Positions 60,895 through 64,000 of a stretch of DNA of 64,000 bases are shown in pieces; position 1 is the stretch's first letter, and every line of letters starts with the position of its first letter. This DNA comes from an uncultured Aquimarina sp. (GTDB taxonomy: Bacteria > Bacteroidota > Bacteroidia > Flavobacteriales > Flavobacteriaceae). The stretch spans positions 372,001 through 436,000 of the forward strand of contig CANLEM010000003.1 of the NCBI GenBank assembly GCA_947489685.1, read 5' to 3'. Under the pieces are notes generated by a model, which saw only the letters and a list, made by a program, of their open reading frames with translations, ran no database searches and was not told the origin of the DNA. The translations under genes and the position numbers were made by a program.

Positions 60895-60902
60895 CAAATG
60901 TA
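60895..60902 (-). promoter_or_regulatory. Predicted thr operon promoter -7 box TACATTTG
   Basis: Perfect TAnnTTTG on the minus strand, 24 bases before the leader-peptide ATG, so transcription would begin about 18 bases before the leader and about 220 bases before thrA. Confidence 0.6.
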
Positions 60903-60949
60903 TAATTTTTAATTTTTAGAGAAAATTAAATGAGCACTATTCTTAAACT

Positions 60950-60981
60950 TTTGTTATTTCAATAATATTGATATAGTTTCG
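60950..60981 (+). promoter_or_regulatory. Candidate nnr promoter (TTTG-N20-TAGTTTCG)
   Basis: TTTG at 60950-60953 and a -7 box with one mismatch (TAGTTTCG, 60974-60981), 20 bases apart, 38 bases before the nnr ATG. Confidence 0.45.
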
Positions 60982-61018
60982 TTGTGTAATTCTCAAAAAA
61001 AAAGATCAAACCTGACTT

Positions 61019-62551
61019 ATGAAAATATTTTCTGCAGAACAAATGCGAATAGCGGATGAGGTAACCATGAAATCCGAAAAAATCACCTCTATAGAATTAA
61101 TGGAACGTGCAGCTTCTCAGATTTTTAATCGTGTGCACGCTAGGTTGCAGGGAGCGCCCATTCAAATTCATGTGTTTTGCGGTATCGGAAACAACGGAGG
61201 AGATGGTTTGGTAATCTCAAGATTGTTGTTGGAGCATGGATATAATGTAAAAACATATATTGTAAATTTTAGCGAAAACCGATCAAAAGATTTTCTTGTT
61301 AACTATGATCGCCTCAAAGAGATTTCTAAAGAATGGCCAATACAACTTAAGTCAAAAGATGATGTTCCGGTTATTCAATATCAAGATATGGTTATTGATG
61401 CCATTTTTGGTATCGGTCTTAATCGACCATTAGTACCATGGGTAGTTTCTTTGATCAAGCATATTAACAATGCCAGATGTTTTACATTATCCGTTGATAT
61501 TCCTTCGGGATTATATGATACTAAGAAACCAGACGATTGGGAAGGAGTAATTTTTGCCGATGTTACGGTTACTTTTCAATTACCGAAATTATTATTCTTT
61601 TTACCCCAAACCGGAGGCTATACAAAGGATGTAGAAGTTATTGATATAGGTTTGGATAGAGCGTTTTTACAACAAACTTCGGGTATTGCCGAGTTAATCA
61701 ATAAAAATGAAGTACTACCTTTATATCGCCCTAGACATAAATATAGTCATAAAGGTACTTATGGACATGCTGTATTGGTTGGTGGCAGTTACGGTAAAAT
61801 AGGAAGTGTAGTACTAGCTACCCGAGCTGCTTTACGAATAGGAGCAGGCCTTACAACCGCATATATACCAGAATGTGGATATGAAATACTTCAAACAGCT
61901 GTTCCTGAAGCTATGGTAATTACAAGTGAAGATGATGAAATAGCGAAAATTAGTTTTGATTTTGAACCCTCGGCCATAGGGATAGGAATTGGTTTAGGCA
62001 CCAAAGAGAATACAGTAAAAGCATTTGGATCATTTCTAAAAGAAAATAAAGCACCACTCGTGATTGATGCTGATGGGATTAATATTTTGTCAAAACATCC
62101 AGAGTTTTTAGAGACACTTCCTTTACAAACAATACTTACCCCGCACCCTAAAGAATTAGAACGATTAATTGGTAAATGGGAAGATGACTTTGATAAAATA
62201 GAAAAAACAAAAGTATTTTCTAAGAAATATGGTTGTATTGTAATTATTAAAGGCGCTAATTCTATTATTGTCTATGAAGATCAATTGTATGTAAATAATT
62301 CGGGTAATCCGGGGATGGCAACTGCTGGTAGCGGAGATGTATTAACAGGAATGATTACCGGTTTACTTTCTCAGGGTTATGATCCAATTCGAGCATCAGT
62401 TTTTGGAACTTATTTACATGGTAGTGCTGGCGATATTAGCGCTCAAAAAACAGGTTTCGAAGGATTGATAGCCGGTGATATAGTGAATAATATTGGTCAG
62501 GCATTCTTAGACTTGTTCAAAAGTGACCAACCCAACCAACCTCAAGCCTAG
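61019..62551 (+). CDS. nnr: Bifunctional NAD(P)H-hydrate epimerase / ADP-dependent dehydratase
   Basis: Repairs damaged NAD(P)H hydrates (510 aa). The N-terminal YjeF_N epimerase domain (1-215) shows MKIFSAEQMRIADEVTM, HVFCGIGNNGGDGLVISRLL near 52 and VIDAIFGIGLNRPL near 122. The C-terminal YjeF_C dehydratase domain (about 235-500) shows KGTYGHAVLVGGSYGKIGS near 247, ADGINILSKHP near 349, LTPHPKELERLIG near 370 and PGMATAGSGDVLTGMITGLL near 432, the kinase-like ADP site. Single gene between the thr promoter and a lipoprotein gene. Confidence 0.96.
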   Translation: MKIFSAEQMRIADEVTMKSEKITSIELMERAASQIFNRVHARLQGAPIQIHVFCGIGNNGGDGLVISRLLLEHGYNVKTYIVNFSENRSKDFLVNYDRLKEISKEWPIQLKSKDDVPVIQYQDMVIDAIFGIGLNRPLVPWVVSLIKHINNARCFTLSVDIPSGLYDTKKPDDWEGVIFADVTVTFQLPKLLFFLPQTGGYTKDVEVIDIGLDRAFLQQTSGIAELINKNEVLPLYRPRHKYSHKGTYGHAVLVGGSYGKIGSVVLATRAALRIGAGLTTAYIPECGYEILQTAVPEAMVITSEDDEIAKISFDFEPSAIGIGIGLGTKENTVKAFGSFLKENKAPLVIDADGINILSKHPEFLETLPLQTILTPHPKELERLIGKWEDDFDKIEKTKVFSKKYGCIVIIKGANSIIVYEDQLYVNNSGNPGMATAGSGDVLTGMITGLLSQGYDPIRASVFGTYLHGSAGDISAQKTGFEGLIAGDIVNNIGQAFLDLFKSDQPNQPQA

Positions 62552-62663
62552 AATATATGCTGTAGCGTATAAAATAATGTGAACTATTTGTACAATTTTG
62601 TTGTTGTTTTCTAGTTATTTGTCATGATGACAATACGTTTCGAATTCTAACTTAAAAAGCAAA

Positions 62664-63536
62664 ATGATGAATAGAAAAATTTTAATTTTTACAGCCTTGA
62701 TAGCGAGTATATTTGCGATATCATGTTCTAGCGATGATGGACCTCCTGTTGCGAATTTACAATTAGAAACCATTGGTTTGAAAGCACTAACTGGTGGGTC
62801 GTCATACCAAGGATGGCTTATCGTAAATGGAGTTGCCAAGGCTACTGCAAAATTTACAGATCCCGCAGGAACAGTTAATCTTGAAGTACTTAAATCAGAT
62901 CTTGAAGATGCTACCCAATTCGTACTAACCGTAGAACCATTTGGGGATATTGACAATTTACCTTCGGATGCTAAAATATTAACGGGTAATTTTAATGGTA
63001 ATGTAGCTACTCTTGGTTTTGAATCTGTCGTAGCGGATCTATCGATAGTTTCTGGGCAATTTTTTTTGGCAACACCAACAGATGATGTAGCGGATAATGA
63101 TGAGTTCGGAGTTTGGTTTATGGATGGTCTCACGGCTCCTGGATTAGCGCTTCCAGAGCTTGGTAGTGGTTGGAAATATGAAGGATGGGTAGATTTTGGA
63201 ACCAAAATACTATCAACAGGTACTTTTTCTAAAGTTGATGTTACAGATGACGGAAACTTCTTTAAAGGCTCGGGAGGAACAGTTCCTGATTTTCCTGGAG
63301 AGGATTTTCTTGTAATTCCTAGCCAGATTCCTTTAACGGGTATTACGCTTCCGGCGGCAGTAACTAGTAGAAGAGTGTTTATTACTGTTGAACCTTATTT
63401 GGATAATGACCCTGCTCCATTTTTTATAGAACCTCTTAGCGCCACTGCTGGTATCACTACGGGACCGGGTAACCCTGTGCAAATGATTTCTAATAATGCA
63501 GTACCTTCAGGTAGAGCTACAAGACCAAGCATGTAG
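62664..63536 (+). CDS. Lipoprotein with duplicated anti-sigma-K-like domains (290 aa)
   Basis: Lipobox AISC (Cys 21) with SSDDGPP linker. Two related halves follow: about 30-130 (YQGWLIVNGVAKATAKF, FVLTVEPFGDIDN) and about 160-275 (KYEGWVDFGTKILSTGTF, VFITVEPYLDNDP). Each has a Gly-Trp beginning and a (V/I)TVEP core that resembles the C-terminal domain of RskA-type anti-sigma factors, but there is no sigma-binding part or membrane helix. Probably a periplasmic or surface binding protein; function unknown. Ends before a strong terminator. Confidence 0.8.
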   Translation: MMNRKILIFTALIASIFAISCSSDDGPPVANLQLETIGLKALTGGSSYQGWLIVNGVAKATAKFTDPAGTVNLEVLKSDLEDATQFVLTVEPFGDIDNLPSDAKILTGNFNGNVATLGFESVVADLSIVSGQFFLATPTDDVADNDEFGVWFMDGLTAPGLALPELGSGWKYEGWVDFGTKILSTGTFSKVDVTDDGNFFKGSGGTVPDFPGEDFLVIPSQIPLTGITLPAAVTSRRVFITVEPYLDNDPAPFFIEPLSATAGITTGPGNPVQMISNNAVPSGRATRPSM

Positions 63537-63564
63537 AGCGAAATTTTAAAATATATGTATGCTA

Positions 63565-63596
63565 TAAACCCTGCAGTACTGTAGGGTTTATTTTTG
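63565..63596 (+). terminator. Intrinsic terminator
   Basis: A 12-bp stem with one G-U pair (63565-63576 with 63579-63590), two-base loop, then five Ts. It ends the lipoprotein transcript and overlaps the last codon of the convergent LRR gene. Confidence 0.9.
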
Positions 63597-64000
63597 TTCA
63601 AAAGAAAGAAGAAAAAATCCTTTAAATAACTTCTTAAGATTCTTTTTTTCGGATTCGGATAGTGGATTATTATCTAATATTAAACCGGCAAGGGGGTATT
63701 TTTCTGTACGGTAATCTTTTGGTATTGTCTCAATAGTATTGTTATTGATATGTACCATGAATAAAGAATTCATTTGGGTAAAAACTGCCGGAAGTTTGTT
63801 AAAAGAATTATATCCGGCATGAATAACCCATGTTTTCATTGCAGACATTTCTGTAGGAAGCTCTTTTAATTTATTATGATCAATGTATAAAAAACGTATT
63901 TGGTTTACTTTTCCAATACTCTTTGGTAACGAAGTCAATTCATTATGATCAATCCATAAGGAATATAAATTGGGAAGTTTACTTATTATCTTATAGTTTT
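63588..64000 (-). CDS. Leucine-rich-repeat protein, cut by window edge
   Basis: The open frame continues past the right edge, so only the C-terminal part (about 137 codons) is present. Repeats of about 23 residues are visible, with cores LYSLWIDHNELTSLP, IRFLYIDHNKLKELP and LFMVHINNNTIETIP, matching LxxLxLxxNxLxxLP of bacterial LRR proteins. The last 25 residues are a Lys/Phe-rich tail. It probably mediates protein binding; N-terminal features such as a signal peptide cannot be seen. It is convergent with the lipoprotein gene and shares its terminator region. Confidence 0.82.
   Translation of the reverse strand, partial: NYKIISKLPNLYSLWIDHNELTSLPKSIGKVNQIRFLYIDHNKLKELPTEMSAMKTWVIHAGYNSFNKLPAVFTQMNSLFMVHINNNTIETIPKDYRTEKYPLAGLILDNNPLSESEKKNLKKLFKGFFLLSFEQK

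Noticed and set aside
62615..63205. 196-codon open frame on the minus strand opposite the duplicated-domain lipoprotein
   Set aside because: Ser/Pro-rich low-complexity translation fully antisense to a lipoprotein with clear lipobox, and no promoter; it is a shadow frame.
1..64000. Prophage, insertion sequences, CRISPR arrays, tRNA or rRNA genes
   Set aside because: Searched by eye on both strands; no transposase, integrase, terminal repeats, spacer arrays or cloverleaf sequences were recognised.

Overview
The window is a contiguous stretch of chromosome from a marine-type member of the Bacteroidota, most likely the family Flavobacteriaceae. The evidence is low GC content, promoter boxes of the Bacteroidota type TAnnTTTG, a FecI/FecR/SusC/SusD locus, BshA, a MiaE hydroxylase, SixA-PPK1-PPX order and many short lipoproteins and outer-membrane barrels. 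Genus cannot be fixed from the sequence (Aquimarina-like is only an impression). I see no insertion sequence, prophage, CRISPR array, tRNA or rRNA; the one stable RNA found is RNase P RNA. Gene density is high and almost all genes are intact; the last gene (LRR protein) runs off the right edge.

Layout. 1-6986 holds housekeeping genes: a lipoprotein, rpsA, pyrR-pyrB, a small conserved gene, a thioredoxin-like protein, rnz and pdxH. 6988-14414 holds an OmpA-type protein, a sixA-ppk1-ppx polyphosphate operon, a barrel protein and miaE. 14663-17961 holds a coiled-coil/lipoprotein pair and a large fusion of a hydroxylysine-kinase-like domain to a class III phospho-lyase. 18164-21619 holds dnaX, rnpB and bshA. 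22209-26592 is a divergent hglS(DUF1338) / lrp-ydiJ module for 2-oxoadipate to 2-oxoglutarate. 26589-31031 holds an LpxH-like phosphatase and a gluconate locus with a gluconokinase/6-phosphogluconate dehydrogenase fusion plus permease. 31200-36126 holds aroC, a dicarboxylate/amino-acid symporter, a LysR regulator and a PLP decarboxylase. 36218-40569 holds small lipoprotein and micropeptide genes, a DCC protein, an epimerase, gcvT and a DUF3052 protein.

40782-50682 is a cell-surface signalling and uptake locus: ECF sigma, FecR anti-sigma, STN-containing SusC, SusD and a secreted S9 peptidase. 50823-53917 is a three-gene operon of a GshB-like ATP-grasp ligase, an N-formylglutamate-amidohydrolase-like enzyme and a DUF1704 (MATCAP-like) metallopeptidase; this is the best candidate here for an undescribed system. 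54009-55579 holds a lipoprotein and an M28-fold protein that has lost most of its metal ligands. 55617-60870 is the threonine operon thrA-thrB-ridA-thrC, preceded by an unannotated 34-residue Thr/Ile-rich leader peptide that fits attenuation control. 61019-64000 holds nnr, a lipoprotein with duplicated domains and a truncated LRR gene.

Two functional themes recur. The first is amino-acid catabolism: the kinase/phospho-lyase fusion, HglS and YdiJ can be joined on paper into a route from 5-hydroxylysine to 2-oxoglutarate, missing only a semialdehyde dehydrogenase and an aminotransferase, which would have to lie elsewhere. The second is proteolysis and peptide uptake (S9 peptidase with SusCD, M28-like protein, DUF1704 peptidase). 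Product names are assigned from sequence motifs read by eye; no database search was run.
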